Assembly: GCF_003385955.1 (NCBI RefSeq)
Contig: NZ_QRDW01000012.1
Location: 62,001-126,000, forward strand
Direction of reading: 5' to 3'
DNA: 64,000 nucleotides
Source: Aestuariispira insulae
GTDB lineage: Bacteria > Pseudomonadota > Alphaproteobacteria > UBA8366 > Aestuariispiraceae
The position numbers and the translations under genes are program-made. The notes below the pieces were generated by a model. It did no database searches, had not been told where the DNA came from, and worked only from the letters and a program-made list of their open reading frames with translations. Every line of letters begins with the position of its first letter. The first letter of the stretch is position 1. Shown here in pieces: positions 37,147 to 45,790 of the stretch.

Positions 37147-37877
37147 GCAAGACACTCACCCTGTTCCGGCGGGAGATGAATGCCTATTTCGCGACCCCGC
37201 TGGCGTATGTTTTCATTGTTATTTTCCTGATCATGGCCAGCAGCCTGACCTTTTTCCTGGGTAACTTCCTGGAGCGCGACCAAGCCGATCTGATCCCGTT
37301 TTTCCAGTTTCATCCCTGGCTGTTCATCCTGCTGATCCCGGCAATTTCCATGCGGCTTTGGGCCGAGGAAATCCATTCCGGCACCATGGAACTGTTGCTG
37401 ACTTTGCCGGTCACCACCGCCCAGGCGGTGCTGGGCAAGTTTCTGGCGGCCTGGATTTTCATTGGTGTGGCTCTGATGCTCACCTTCCCGATCTGGGTCA
37501 CGGTCAATTATCTGGGTGAACCAGATAACGGCGTGATCCTGGCCAGTTATATCGGCTCTTTCTTCATGGCAGGCGGTTATCTGGCGATGGGTGCCTTCAT
37601 TTCCGCCATGACCAAGAACCAGGTCATCGCCTTTGTGGTCTCAGCCGCTTTCTGTTTCCTGTTTACCGCCAGCGGTTCCCCCATCGTGCTCAATCTATTT
37701 TCCGGTTGGGTCGGTGATTCCGCCACCCATTTCATCGCGGGTTTGAGCTTTCTGACCCATTTCCAGGATCTGATGAAGGGGGTCATCGATTTCCGCGATG
37801 TCCTTTATTTTGCAAGCCTTATTGTCTTTTTCCTGTATGCCAACACGGTCGCGGTCGACCGGGCAAGGGGGGCCTGA
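37143..37877 (+). CDS. ABC-2 type permease, GldF-like
   Basis: A 244-residue inner-membrane protein with six helices. The opening TLFRREMNAYFATPLAYVFI and the conserved loop MRLWAEEIHSGTMELLLTLP are signatures of ABC-2 permeases of the GldF/NosY type. It overlaps the ATPase gene by 4 bases and is followed after 3 bases by the GldG-like gene, so all three are translationally linked. Confidence 0.92.
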   Translation: MSKTLTLFRREMNAYFATPLAYVFIVIFLIMASSLTFFLGNFLERDQADLIPFFQFHPWLFILLIPAISMRLWAEEIHSGTMELLLTLPVTTAQAVLGKFLAAWIFIGVALMLTFPIWVTVNYLGEPDNGVILASYIGSFFMAGGYLAMGAFISAMTKNQVIAFVVSAAFCFLFTASGSPIVLNLFSGWVGDSATHFIAGLSFLTHFQDLMKGVIDFRDVLYFASLIVFFLYANTVAVDRARGA

Positions 37878-37880
37878 TCC

Positions 37881-39875
37881 ATGCCAGAGAATTTCAACAG
37901 CCGGCGGGTATTGCTGGCGATCCTCGCGGTCATTGCCTTCGTCGCGGTCAATGCCGGATTTTCCAATCTCGCCGGATGGCGGCTGGATCTGACAGAGAAC
38001 CGTCTTTTCACCCTGTCCGACGGGTCGAAAAACATCCTGACCCAGCTGGACCAGCCGGTGGAACTGACATTCTATTATTCCAGCAACCTGGGTCGGGAAG
38101 TTCCCGCCTACGGCAGCTATGCCGACCGGGTACGAGATATGCTGAGCGAGTTTTCCGCGGCCAGCGGCGGCAAGCTGCGCTATCGCGAAGTGGACCCGTT
38201 GCCTTTTTCCGAACAGGAAGACGAGGCCGTGGAAGCCGGTATGCAAGGTGTGCCGCTGGATGCGTCCGGCGAAAAGGTCTATCTGGGCCTGACCGGCAGG
38301 ATCGTCGGCGCGGAAGAGACGGATAGATCCGCTCCGGCCATCCCCTTCTTCCAGACCCAGCGTGAACGGTTCCTGGAATATGATCTTTCCAAGCTGGTTT
38401 ACAGTTTGAGCCATCCCGAACTGCCCGTGGTCGGTGTAGTCACCGGCGCACAGGTCTTTGGCGATTACGGCATGATGATGCAGGGCCGGGAACCCCAGCC
38501 CTGGGCCGCCATCGCGCAGGCACAGGAGTTTTTCACTGTCGAGCAGCTCTTCACCCCGGAAGATTTCCTAGAATATCAGCCGGAGATCCTGATGGTGATC
38601 CATCCGCGCGAATTGGGCGACGAGATGCTCTATGCCATCGACCAGTTCATGATGCGCGGCGGACGTGCGGTCATGTTCCTGGATCCCTGGTATGAAACCG
38701 CGGCCGGCGGCAGGCCCGGCATGGTCCCGGAAAATTCCGAGACCGCGCTGACCAAACTGTTCGACAAGTGGGGCATTTCGATCGAGGCCGGAAAATTCGC
38801 GGGCGACATCAAAATCGGCCGCGAAGTGAATGCCGGTGAGAACGGGCAGGTGATCCCCGCCCCTTATGCCGCCTGGCTGATGCCGAAGGATGAGAATTTC
38901 AATCGGGACGAAGCGGCCATCGCGGATTTGCAGCAGATGCTGATCCCCAGCGCCGGGATCATCCGGCAGGCGGAAAATTCCCCGCTGACCATGATCCCCC
39001 TGATCGTCACCAGCGATCAGGCCCGTGCCCTGGATGTTGCTGATCTGCGTCAGCCGAAGGTCTTGGATCTGCTCAAAAACTGGCGAGATACCCCGGAAGG
39101 CAGTGAACAATTCACTCTGGCTGCCCGCTTCTCCGGTCCTCTGGCAACCGCCTTCCCGGATGGCCCGCCGGAACCGGAAAAGGATGAAGCGGCAACCGAG
39201 GAAACCGGGGACGAAGGTGCAACCGAAGAAACCACCGAGAATGCTTCCGATGAAGATACAACGGCGGAAGAGGAAAAACCCAAATTCCTGCCCCACCTGG
39301 AGGTTACCGAAAAAACCGCCAATATCATCCTGGTGGCAGATGCGGATCTTCTGGTCGACCGTTTCTGGGTCCAGGTCAGCGAGTTTTTCGGACAACGCAT
39401 GATGATCCCGTTTGGTGACAATGGTTCCCTGCTGGTCAATGCGCTGGAAAATATGAGCGGCAGCACGGATCTGATCTCCCTGCGCAGCCGTGGCACCGGT
39501 CAGCGTCCCTTCACCATGATGGCCGATATCCGCCGGGCCGCGGAAGAACGCTATCGCGAGCAGGAACAGCAGCTGTCCAAACAATTGATCGAAACCGAAC
39601 AGAAGATCGCTGAATTGCAGGGCGGTGGGGCCGATGGCCAACAGGCGGTGATTGAATCCACCCCTGAAACCGAAGCCACCATCCAGCAATTCACCGAGGA
39701 TTTGCTGGCAACCCGCAAGGAATTGCGGGCCGTCAATCACAAGCTGAGACAGGATATCGAGCAACTGGAAGGGCGGGTGAAATTCGTCAATATCGCCGCC
39801 GTTCCCTTAATCGTAGCACTGGCTGCTTTTGCGCTCGGCTGGGCACGGCGGCAGCAAAGACGCCGGGTGCGTTAA
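37881..39875 (+). CDS. GldG-like membrane protein of the ABC complex
   Basis: A 664-residue protein. TM1 (about 9-30), a large periplasmic region with the GldG/ABC_transp_aux core (LTENRLFTLSDGSKNIL at 37-53, then VMFLDPWYE), an acidic low-complexity linker (about 430-468, mostly Glu, Thr, Asp), a coiled coil (about 550-630) and a C-terminal TM (about 638-658). The fold is related to the IFT52/GIFT domain. Family proteins pair with GldA/GldF-type transporters; the exported substrate is unknown. The acidic linker is an oddity. A terminator follows at 39906. Confidence 0.9.
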   Translation: MPENFNSRRVLLAILAVIAFVAVNAGFSNLAGWRLDLTENRLFTLSDGSKNILTQLDQPVELTFYYSSNLGREVPAYGSYADRVRDMLSEFSAASGGKLRYREVDPLPFSEQEDEAVEAGMQGVPLDASGEKVYLGLTGRIVGAEETDRSAPAIPFFQTQRERFLEYDLSKLVYSLSHPELPVVGVVTGAQVFGDYGMMMQGREPQPWAAIAQAQEFFTVEQLFTPEDFLEYQPEILMVIHPRELGDEMLYAIDQFMMRGGRAVMFLDPWYETAAGGRPGMVPENSETALTKLFDKWGISIEAGKFAGDIKIGREVNAGENGQVIPAPYAAWLMPKDENFNRDEAAIADLQQMLIPSAGIIRQAENSPLTMIPLIVTSDQARALDVADLRQPKVLDLLKNWRDTPEGSEQFTLAARFSGPLATAFPDGPPEPEKDEAATEETGDEGATEETTENASDEDTTAEEEKPKFLPHLEVTEKTANIILVADADLLVDRFWVQVSEFFGQRMMIPFGDNGSLLVNALENMSGSTDLISLRSRGTGQRPFTMMADIRRAAEERYREQEQQLSKQLIETEQKIAELQGGGADGQQAVIESTPETEATIQQFTEDLLATRKELRAVNHKLRQDIEQLEGRVKFVNIAAVPLIVALAAFALGWARRQQRRRVR

Positions 39876-39905
39876 TCCGCACCGTTCCCTTAAGCAAGAG
39901 ACAAC

Positions 39906-39934
39906 AAGGCCGCCGGTTATCCTGGCGGCCTTTT
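39906..39934 (+). terminator. Rho-independent terminator of the Gld-type operon
   Basis: A 9-bp stem, AAGGCCGCC/GGCGGCCTT, followed by TTTTCTTG; 30 bases after the GldG-like stop codon. Confidence 0.9.
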
Positions 39935-39972
39935 CTTGTTCGCGGGATGCCCGTTGTTTTAATCTTTCGGCA

Positions 39973-40359
39973 TCAATAGGCCGATCCATCCTCTCCCGCC
40001 AGATTATGCCGCTCCGTTCCTTTAAGGGGCGGATTGAAAATACTCACCAGAACCAGATCTTCGTCACGGCCGCCTCGCAGAAAATGTTTGTCGTGATTGT
40101 CCAGGACATAAATGTCCCCGGTCTTGATGGGGTGAATATTACCCCGCATATCCTCCACCTCGCCGCTGCCGCCAATGCAATAGCAGGCCTCCAGATGATT
40201 CCGGTATTCCAAAAGGGATTCGCTGCCCTTTGCCACAACCGTATGACAAACGGTGAATCCCATGCCGTCTGTTTCTGTCAGCAGCCGGTGGCTGGTGCCA
40301 TTCCCCCAATGCACAAACCGGTCGGTCTTTTCCACTTCTTCCAAATTGCGAACAAACAT
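39973..40359 (-). CDS. ectC: Orphan ectoine synthase-like cupin
   Basis: A 128-residue cupin of the EctC family, which cyclises N-gamma-acetyl-L-2,4-diaminobutyrate to the osmolyte ectoine. Family blocks are [38 protein letters not shown] and [11 protein letters not shown] with [11 protein letters not shown]. Glu57, Tyr84 and His92 align with the iron ligands described in EctC structures. No ectA, ectB or ectD is present in the window, so it may complement a distant cluster or act on a related amide. It is divergent from a LysR-type regulator. AGGAATGAGAG precedes the ATG. Confidence 0.88.
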   Translation of the reverse strand: MFVRNLEEVEKTDRFVHWGNGTSHRLLTETDGMGFTVCHTVVAKGSESLLEYRNHLEACYCIGGSGEVEDMRGNIHPIKTGDIYVLDNHDKHFLRGGRDEDLVLVSIFNPPLKGTERHNLAGEDGSAY

Positions 40360-40481
40360 CTCTCATTCCTGTAAATTATCTGAACATATTTTCCCAAACA
40401 CCCTTCCTAATCGTGGTATCACTTAGATTTGGAACCCGACAAATGATCAAAACTTTCTATATTTGTAAGTTTTTTTAACAT

Positions 40482-41360
40482 ATGAAACTTCCGCCTCTAA
40501 ACGCTCTGCGGGCTTTTGAATGCGCCGCACGCCACCTCAGCTTTTCCAAAGCCGGCGACGAACTATGCGTCACCCATGCTGCGATCAGCCATCAAATCAA
40601 ACTGTTGGAAAGCTGGTTCGCACGGCCTTTATTTGTGCGGGAAAATCGGCAGGTCCGGCTCAATCACGCCGGAACGGAACTCTATGAACATCTGGCTCAC
40701 GCCCTGCCCGAACTCGCCCGGCTGTGCCATCGTTTGAAACAAGGTCCTCACCCGGTAAAAGTCGGTTGTATTCCCTCCATTGCCAGCCGGTGGTTGATCC
40801 CCGGCCTTCCCGATTTCAACAAAAAACACCCGGAGATCCAGGTAAGCATTCTTTACGCCCGGGCTGAGGAAAAGCTAACTGACGGTGATTATGACCTTCT
40901 GGTGACCTTTCGCCGGGACCCAGACAACCACACCAACAGCATGCCGCTCTTTTCCCGCGCCAGCCGGCCCGTTTGCAGCCCGCATTATCTGGCAGGCCGC
41001 CCGAAACCCGAAACGGCCGATGCCATCTTACGATCCGACCTGCTGCATGATGAGAATGAGCGTGACTGGCGGGACTGGGCCAATGCTGCTGGCACCTCCG
41101 AACAAACTGTAGCCGATCACCATGGCCCCGTTTTCCAGGATTCCAATCTTATGATGACCGCGGTGATTGCCGGACACGGCATTGCCCTTTGTCCGGTCGA
41201 TATTTTCCGTACCGAGATTGACCGGGGAGACTTGGTGGTTTTATCCGATATCGCCACGCGACAGGATGAACACTATTATTTGATAGAGCATCAAGATTGC
41301 CGACAGGATGCAAAAACCGTATCACGTTGGTTCCTTGACTATATTCATCGGCAAATTTGA
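40482..41360 (+). CDS. LysR-family regulator, GcvA-like
   Basis: A 292-residue LysR protein. The HTH (residues 1-60) reads LNALRAFECAARHLSFSKAG and LCVTHAAISHQIKLLE, close to the GcvA/AmpR subgroup. The effector domain follows and is complete to residue 292. It is divergent from the ectC-like gene across 122 AT-rich bases, so control of ectC is the simplest prediction. ACAAAT/ATTTGT (40439-40466) in that gap is a weak candidate site. Confidence 0.9.
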   Translation: MKLPPLNALRAFECAARHLSFSKAGDELCVTHAAISHQIKLLESWFARPLFVRENRQVRLNHAGTELYEHLAHALPELARLCHRLKQGPHPVKVGCIPSIASRWLIPGLPDFNKKHPEIQVSILYARAEEKLTDGDYDLLVTFRRDPDNHTNSMPLFSRASRPVCSPHYLAGRPKPETADAILRSDLLHDENERDWRDWANAAGTSEQTVADHHGPVFQDSNLMMTAVIAGHGIALCPVDIFRTEIDRGDLVVLSDIATRQDEHYYLIEHQDCRQDAKTVSRWFLDYIHRQI

Positions 41361-41371
41361 ACCGGGCCGGT

Positions 41372-41656
41372 TCAACCGCCCAACAAACCGCGTATCTGCA
41401 AACAGTAGCTCTCAAACGCCTTCATGCCGCTGGGAGACAGATGATAAACCGTGTTGGAACGGCCCTTCAAAACAGTTTGGCTATGGAGAAATCCGGCGGC
41501 CGCGAATTTCTTCAAATGCGCATCCAGGTTGCCGTCGGTGACCCCCAGCCGATTTTTTAGATCAGTGAAACTGATTTCCTCGCGTGCAAGCAATACCGCG
41601 ATCCTTGTCCTGACCGGCTGATGAAACAGAGGATCAGGTGACGGCAGATCCACCAT
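41372..41656 (-). CDS. Winged-helix transcriptional regulator
   Basis: A 94-residue winged-helix protein: DPLFHQPVRTRIAVLLAREE, ISFTDLKNRLGVTDGNLDAH as the helix-turn-helix, then a wing with KGRSNTVYHLSPSG. This is the ArsR/MarR-like 'HTH_34' type, without metal-binding cysteines. The ATG at 41656 lies 2 bases after the stop of the DUF1835 gene, which indicates one transcript; a GTG at 41701 is possible. The tandem palindromes before the DUF1835 gene are good candidate operators for this protein. Confidence 0.85.
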   Translation of the reverse strand: MVDLPSPDPLFHQPVRTRIAVLLAREEISFTDLKNRLGVTDGNLDAHLKKFAAAGFLHSQTVLKGRSNTVYHLSPSGMKAFESYCLQIRGLLGG

Positions 41657-41658
41657 CT

Positions 41659-42669
41659 TCAGATTCCCGCCCGGATCAGCCGCTGCCCGTCCGGATCCCA
41701 CTGCCAGGCGGCTTCCGGGCCGGAGAGATGCACACCACCCATCCAGTCATCGCGTTTTATTCCGGCTCGTTTTTGCCCCGCCAAAACAGCCCGGCCATGA
41801 TCACTCAGCAAAAGGCGCTGGGCTCGAAAATCCTCCAGCTCAATCTCGTCCTTGGGCGGATAGCGGAAAGGGGTTGGCTGGCAAGTTAGCAAGGGAAATT
41901 CTGCCATGCAGAGCCGTTCCAGAATGACGAAACTTTGCCAGTCCCCCATGAAAAGATGGGTTTCAAAATCCATATTGCGCATAAACAACCGCGCCGGGTC
42001 TTCTGTTCCATCCGCCACCAGCTGCAGAAACTGCCGTTCTGATCGGGTCAGGCCATCACTGATCCAAGGGAATTCTTGCAGCTGCCGTTCCAGGCAGGGT
42101 TTGAGATAGGGCAGAGGGGAAAAATCCGCTTTCAACAGAAAATTCTGCAACGCCAATGGATCATCACCACAAAAAGCTGCCCAGGCGCTGCGTGCCAAAG
42201 CAATCTGGGATTCACTCACCGTCCGGCGCTGATCCATCAGGCCTGCCGCCTGTTCCAGGGTGAGCTGCCCCAGCCCCCGGAAAGGCTCGATACCCGGATA
42301 TTCCCCAATACAGATCAGACTAACGGTTGTCTCGTCCCTCAGGCCCAGCTTAGAAATCAAGTCCAGGATCTGGACCAGCTGCAGCTGGTCCAGCAGATCA
42401 TGTTCGAACCACAAGACCAGCTCGTCATAGCGCCCGGCACCTTGGAAATGCGCATCCCGGAGGGTGAAACCGACAATAACCTCCCGCCGGTCAAGTATTT
42501 CGCCCGCCAGATATCCCCCCCGGATCTCTGCCAGCGCCTCCAGGGATTTATCCGCCGGAAACGGTCCATGATGCATAACATCGCGCCAGGGCAACACATC
42601 GCCCGGCACCGTTGAATGCTTGATCAGATCCGACGCCCCATCGCCATTTGTCACATGCAGCCAATTCAC
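41659..42669 (-). CDS. DUF1835 domain protein
   Basis: A 336-residue soluble protein. The N-terminal domain (WLHVTNGDGASDLIKHSTVPGDVLPWRDVMHHGPF) is the DUF1835 signature. ELVLWFEHDLLDQLQLVQIL is the second conserved block. A C-terminal helical part carries SRTERQFLQL-like text (LTRSERQFLQLVADG). The biochemical role of DUF1835 is unknown. GTG at 42669 is chosen because family members begin with this strand and GGAG precedes it; GTG at 42696 overlaps the operator. It heads a two-gene unit with the winged-helix regulator. Confidence 0.85.
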   Translation of the reverse strand: MNWLHVTNGDGASDLIKHSTVPGDVLPWRDVMHHGPFPADKSLEALAEIRGGYLAGEILDRREVIVGFTLRDAHFQGAGRYDELVLWFEHDLLDQLQLVQILDLISKLGLRDETTVSLICIGEYPGIEPFRGLGQLTLEQAAGLMDQRRTVSESQIALARSAWAAFCGDDPLALQNFLLKADFSPLPYLKPCLERQLQEFPWISDGLTRSERQFLQLVADGTEDPARLFMRNMDFETHLFMGDWQSFVILERLCMAEFPLLTCQPTPFRYPPKDEIELEDFRAQRLLLSDHGRAVLAGQKRAGIKRDDWMGGVHLSGPEAAWQWDPDGQRLIRAGI

Positions 42670-42694
42670 GTTTTCTCGCTCCGATAACACCAAC

Positions 42695-42729
42695 ACTCTG
42701 CATTACAGAGTATCTCTGTTTTGCAGAGT
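42695..42729. promoter_or_regulatory. Tandem CTCTG-N5-CAGAG operators
   Basis: Two palindromes: ACTCTG-CATTA-CAGAGT at 42695-42711 and CTCTG-TTTTG-CAGAG at 42714-42728. They are 18 bases apart start to start, on nearly the same face of the helix. They lie just upstream of the DUF1835/winged-helix pair and are likely binding sites of that regulator for autorepression. Confidence 0.65.
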
Positions 42730-42759
42730 GTCAATCCTTTCATCATCACCGGACCTGCA

Positions 42760-43806
42760 TCACCCCGCCGGCTGAGGGGACAGAAAATTTCGGATTAATC
42801 GCAGGATTTTCCGATGCACCTCTGCCCTGTTGCCGCCCGGCGGCTCGTCACAGATCGGGTCCTCGCCTTCTTCCCGCAGGATCCTTGCCCCCTCATGCTT
42901 ACATAGCGCCAGGAAGGAAAAATGGTTGGCCGCCGGAACCACATGATACCGCATATCCGGCACAAGCTCCGAAAGGCGGTTGCCATCCGGCCCTGAATTG
43001 GCGGCGAACAACCGATTGGTTCCTGTGCCAAGGTTAATCACCAGCGAAGGCAATTTGATCGACCGAATGCTGTCTTCCGCCATGCCAAAAATCAATCCGG
43101 GATCAATCCCGATCAGGCGCTTGATCCGGCGATCGGCCAATTCCTGCTCAAACTCCGCCTGAGGCAAAGTGGCCAGATCAACCCCGCCCCTGACAAAATG
43201 CAGGCAATCCTCCGCCCTGTTCCGGTTGGTCCGGCAATAGTCCAGATAGCGGGCCAGATCCATCCGCCCGCCCCCCAGTGAAAAGATGCTGGCACCACCG
43301 AGAGAAAAACCAAGTCCCGAGATGTCATCCCGGTCTATGCGCCCCGACAATTCACGATCCGCCAGGATGTAATCCAACGCAGCGCTGAGATCCTTGGGTC
43401 GGGTCCAATGCCGAACGGCTCTTTTGGGATCGGCATTGCCTGTGGTACTGCCGGGATGATTGACCGCCAGAACCATGCCGCCGTCACGGACCAGGGCCGA
43501 AGCCAGCCAATTCATATTTTCTGCACTACCGCCCGATCCATGGGACATCAGCACAAGCGGAAAGCGGCCTTGCGCCATTTCCGCATCCCTTTGCACCGGT
43601 CCGCCGGAAAAAACGGCATTGTCCCCCACAAGCGCCTCCCGCCCGTTGGAACTGGTGGGATACCAGAGGGAGGCCCGGATTAATTGTTCCCGATGCTCTG
43701 CCGGTATCTGCAATTCGCGATACCCAATGGTTGGATCTGATAAGGCCGATGAGATGGTCAGGCAGAATAAACCAACAGATGCTATTGGCAGTGTACGCAT
43801 ACGCAT
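42760..43806 (-). CDS. Secreted alpha/beta hydrolase, PAF-acetylhydrolase-like
   Basis: A 348-residue hydrolase with a signal peptide (SSALS-DP). The oxyanion strand is PLVLMSHGSGGS, nucleophile elbow GFSLGGA and catalytic His in AANHFSFLAL; strand LIRASLWYPT matches the paralog at 17829-18812. ATG at 43806 has AGGAG 8 bases upstream; the open frame to 43926 crosses the operator and is excluded. It is divergent from the AraC regulator, its probable controller. The substrate is probably a short-chain ester or lactone, by family only. Confidence 0.85.
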   Translation of the reverse strand: MRMRTLPIASVGLFCLTISSALSDPTIGYRELQIPAEHREQLIRASLWYPTSSNGREALVGDNAVFSGGPVQRDAEMAQGRFPLVLMSHGSGGSAENMNWLASALVRDGGMVLAVNHPGSTTGNADPKRAVRHWTRPKDLSAALDYILADRELSGRIDRDDISGLGFSLGGASIFSLGGGRMDLARYLDYCRTNRNRAEDCLHFVRGGVDLATLPQAEFEQELADRRIKRLIGIDPGLIFGMAEDSIRSIKLPSLVINLGTGTNRLFAANSGPDGNRLSELVPDMRYHVVPAANHFSFLALCKHEGARILREEGEDPICDEPPGGNRAEVHRKILRLIRNFLSPQPAG

Positions 43807-43862
43807 GATGATCTCCTGTTTCATGTAAAACCGGGACCAGATAAGCGGCAATTGATCGGTTC

Positions 43863-43906
43863 GGCGACCTTGAACCGGTTTTAGGTCGCCCGGAACCGGT
43901 TTAGGG
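43863..43906. promoter_or_regulatory. Large palindrome with repeated AACCGGTT
   Basis: GGCGACCT (43863) and AGGTCGCC (43883-43890) flank AACCGGTT, giving a 28-bp palindrome with 24 matching positions. A second GAACCGGTT-TAGGG starts 21 bases later, forming a direct repeat with the first (GAACCGGTTTTAGG). It lies in the 144-base gap between the hydrolase and AraC genes and is the likely operator for both. Confidence 0.65.
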
Positions 43907-43950
43907 TCTAGAAGAAGGGAAAGCACGCCACTGTCAAAGATCTGATCTTC

Positions 43951-44958
43951 ATGCCTGTCCTGCCATTATCTCTGTTTGTAGCGCTGATCCTGCTCTATTT
44001 GCTGGCTCGAGCCCATATTCGAGGCGAAATCCCGCCTTTGATGCGGGCCGGTATCGGGCTTTGTGCCCTGCAGGCGATCATCATTGCAGGCAACCAGCAT
44101 TATCACCTCACCTGGCTTGGGGCGGTTCAACCGGTTACAGCCGGTGCCATACCCGCCCTGCTCTTCACCGGCTTCCTGTCGGCGGCCCGTCGCAGGCTGA
44201 GTTGGGGCCGGGATAGTTGGCATTTTGCCGGTCCCGCACTTACTTTCTTCACCGCGGTCTTTGCCACCCCGGCCCTGGATATTGTCATTCCCTTCCTCTT
44301 CCTGAGCTACGGCAGCGCCATCCTGATCATCTTGAAAGACGGTCCCGATGCCGCCCTTCAAGAACGCTTGGAAGAAGTCGGCATATCCATCCGGGTCTGG
44401 CGGTTGCTCGGAACTTTTCTGATCCTATCTGCCTTTGGTGACATGCTGATCGCGCTCGATTACCTTTACGGGCAGGGTCATTATGCCCCCTTGATCCACG
44501 CATTTTCCAACAGCCTGACCCTTCTGGCGCTTGGACTGGCCGGTTTAAGCGCCAGTACCAGGCCAGTTCTGGAAACATCGGCTCTAACCACGCCAGCAGG
44601 CGATGAGCGCCACGGCACGGACGAGGAAATCATCACGCGCCTGGAAAAACTGATGGAAAGCGGACAGGTCTATCAGAACCCGGACCTGACATTGGCACAG
44701 TTAGCCCGCAAGCTCACCCTGCCGGTAAAAGCTTTGTCCGGGGCGATCAACCGCCAAACCGGCATGAATGTCTCACAATTTGTCAACGGATATAGGATCA
44801 AGGCAGCCTGCCGACTGCTCGAACAGCCCGAAACCAATGTTACGGAAGCCATGCTGGCCTCAGGTTTCCAGACAAAATCCAACTTCAACCGGGAATTCAA
44901 GCGCGTCACCGGGAAAAGCCCCAGCGCTTGGCGCGCTGTGTCGAACACAATATCTTAG
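43951..44958 (+). CDS. Membrane-anchored AraC-family regulator
   Basis: A 335-residue protein. About six or seven hydrophobic helices span residues 1-205, with no soluble cupin domain. The AraC DNA-binding domain is at about 235-330: LTLAQLARKLTLPVKALSGA as the first HTH and TEAMLASGFQTKSNFNREF as the second. Membrane AraC proteins of this architecture may sense membrane or periplasmic signals. It is divergent from the secreted hydrolase gene. Its stop overlaps that of the convergent gene at 44955. Confidence 0.88.
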   Translation: MPVLPLSLFVALILLYLLARAHIRGEIPPLMRAGIGLCALQAIIIAGNQHYHLTWLGAVQPVTAGAIPALLFTGFLSAARRRLSWGRDSWHFAGPALTFFTAVFATPALDIVIPFLFLSYGSAILIILKDGPDAALQERLEEVGISIRVWRLLGTFLILSAFGDMLIALDYLYGQGHYAPLIHAFSNSLTLLALGLAGLSASTRPVLETSALTTPAGDERHGTDEEIITRLEKLMESGQVYQNPDLTLAQLARKLTLPVKALSGAINRQTGMNVSQFVNGYRIKAACRLLEQPETNVTEAMLASGFQTKSNFNREFKRVTGKSPSAWRAVSNTIS

Positions 44959-45695
44959 TTGGTCAGATACTCCGCCTCAATCGTCTGCAATGTGCCGTCA
45001 ACACGCATCGCGTCCAGCTCCGCCTGCCAAGCAGCAACAATCTCGGGCGCGGTACCATTGGAAAAGGCAATGTAATGATCAGATTGCTCCAGTTTCAAAA
45101 CTGGTTTGATCAGATCCAGCGACAGGCCCTGGTGGCGCATTTGATGGGCCACCGTCAGGTCGTTGAGCAGCAGCAACGTCCCGCGACCGGAAAGCAACAT
45201 CTGAAGATGTTTGTCCACATTGCTGTAGGGCAGCAGATTGGTGAAACCTTCGGACGACAACAGCTGGAAATGCGCGCCGCCATCCTGAACCAGGATACCT
45301 CGAACCGCCTTGGCCTGTTCCCGCGTGATGGCATCCTGCTCGTACAAACTGCTGGTATAAAAATATTCCCTGACCGACAGAATGGGCCCGACCCACTGGA
45401 AACTGCCTTCACGCTCGGCGGTCCGCACCATGGAGAACAACACCATATTCGGCTCATTTAAGGTCAGATCATAGGCATGTTTCCACCCCATTACCTTGAT
45501 CGGCCGCTCCGCCTCCAGCCGCTGCATCAAGGTTCGGACCACTTCGGGGCCCATCCCCTTCAGACTGTTGCCTTCGACATAATTGAAAGGCGGAAAATCT
45601 TCGGTCATGATCGTAAGATCATCCGACGCGCGCAAGCCCGACCAGGGCAAGGCAATCAAGATCACCCCTGCAAAAAACCTAACCAGTGACAGCAC
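44955..45695 (-). CDS. Periplasmic SBP_bac_3-like binding protein
   Basis: A 246-residue secreted protein of the family-3 binding fold. The signal peptide ends near GLRA-SD, followed by LTIMTEDFPPFNYVEGNSLKG, the usual ligand-strand opening; the middle has VRGILVQDGGAHFQLL. GTG at 45695 has GGGGAG 7 bases before it; TTG at 45710 is an alternative. No transport gene is adjacent. Similar to the 3124-3879 and 62712-63452 genes in layout but not close in sequence. Confidence 0.76.
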   Translation of the reverse strand: MLSLVRFFAGVILIALPWSGLRASDDLTIMTEDFPPFNYVEGNSLKGMGPEVVRTLMQRLEAERPIKVMGWKHAYDLTLNEPNMVLFSMVRTAEREGSFQWVGPILSVREYFYTSSLYEQDAITREQAKAVRGILVQDGGAHFQLLSSEGFTNLLPYSNVDKHLQMLLSGRGTLLLLNDLTVAHQMRHQGLSLDLIKPVLKLEQSDHYIAFSNGTAPEIVAAWQAELDAMRVDGTLQTIEAEYLTN

Positions 45696-45790
45696 AGACA
45701 ATCTCCCCAAGGATCACTCAACCCAATAATCTATATCACGGTTTTCCAAACTATGGAGCGTTACCTGAAAGCAAACCGTGACCGAAAGAA

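Noticed and set aside
38568-39764. 398-residue frame antisense to the GldG-like gene
   Set aside because: Shadow of a real gene in a GC-rich codon pattern; no ribosome binding site or homology.
37881-39875. Frameshift around the acidic linker of the GldG-like gene
   Set aside because: The frame is continuous and the downstream coiled coil and TM fit the family, so the linker is a true insert.
40439-40466. ACAAAT/ATTTGT as LysR operator for ectC
   Set aside because: Arms of only 6 AT-rich bases with a 16-base spacer are likely by chance in an AT-rich gap.
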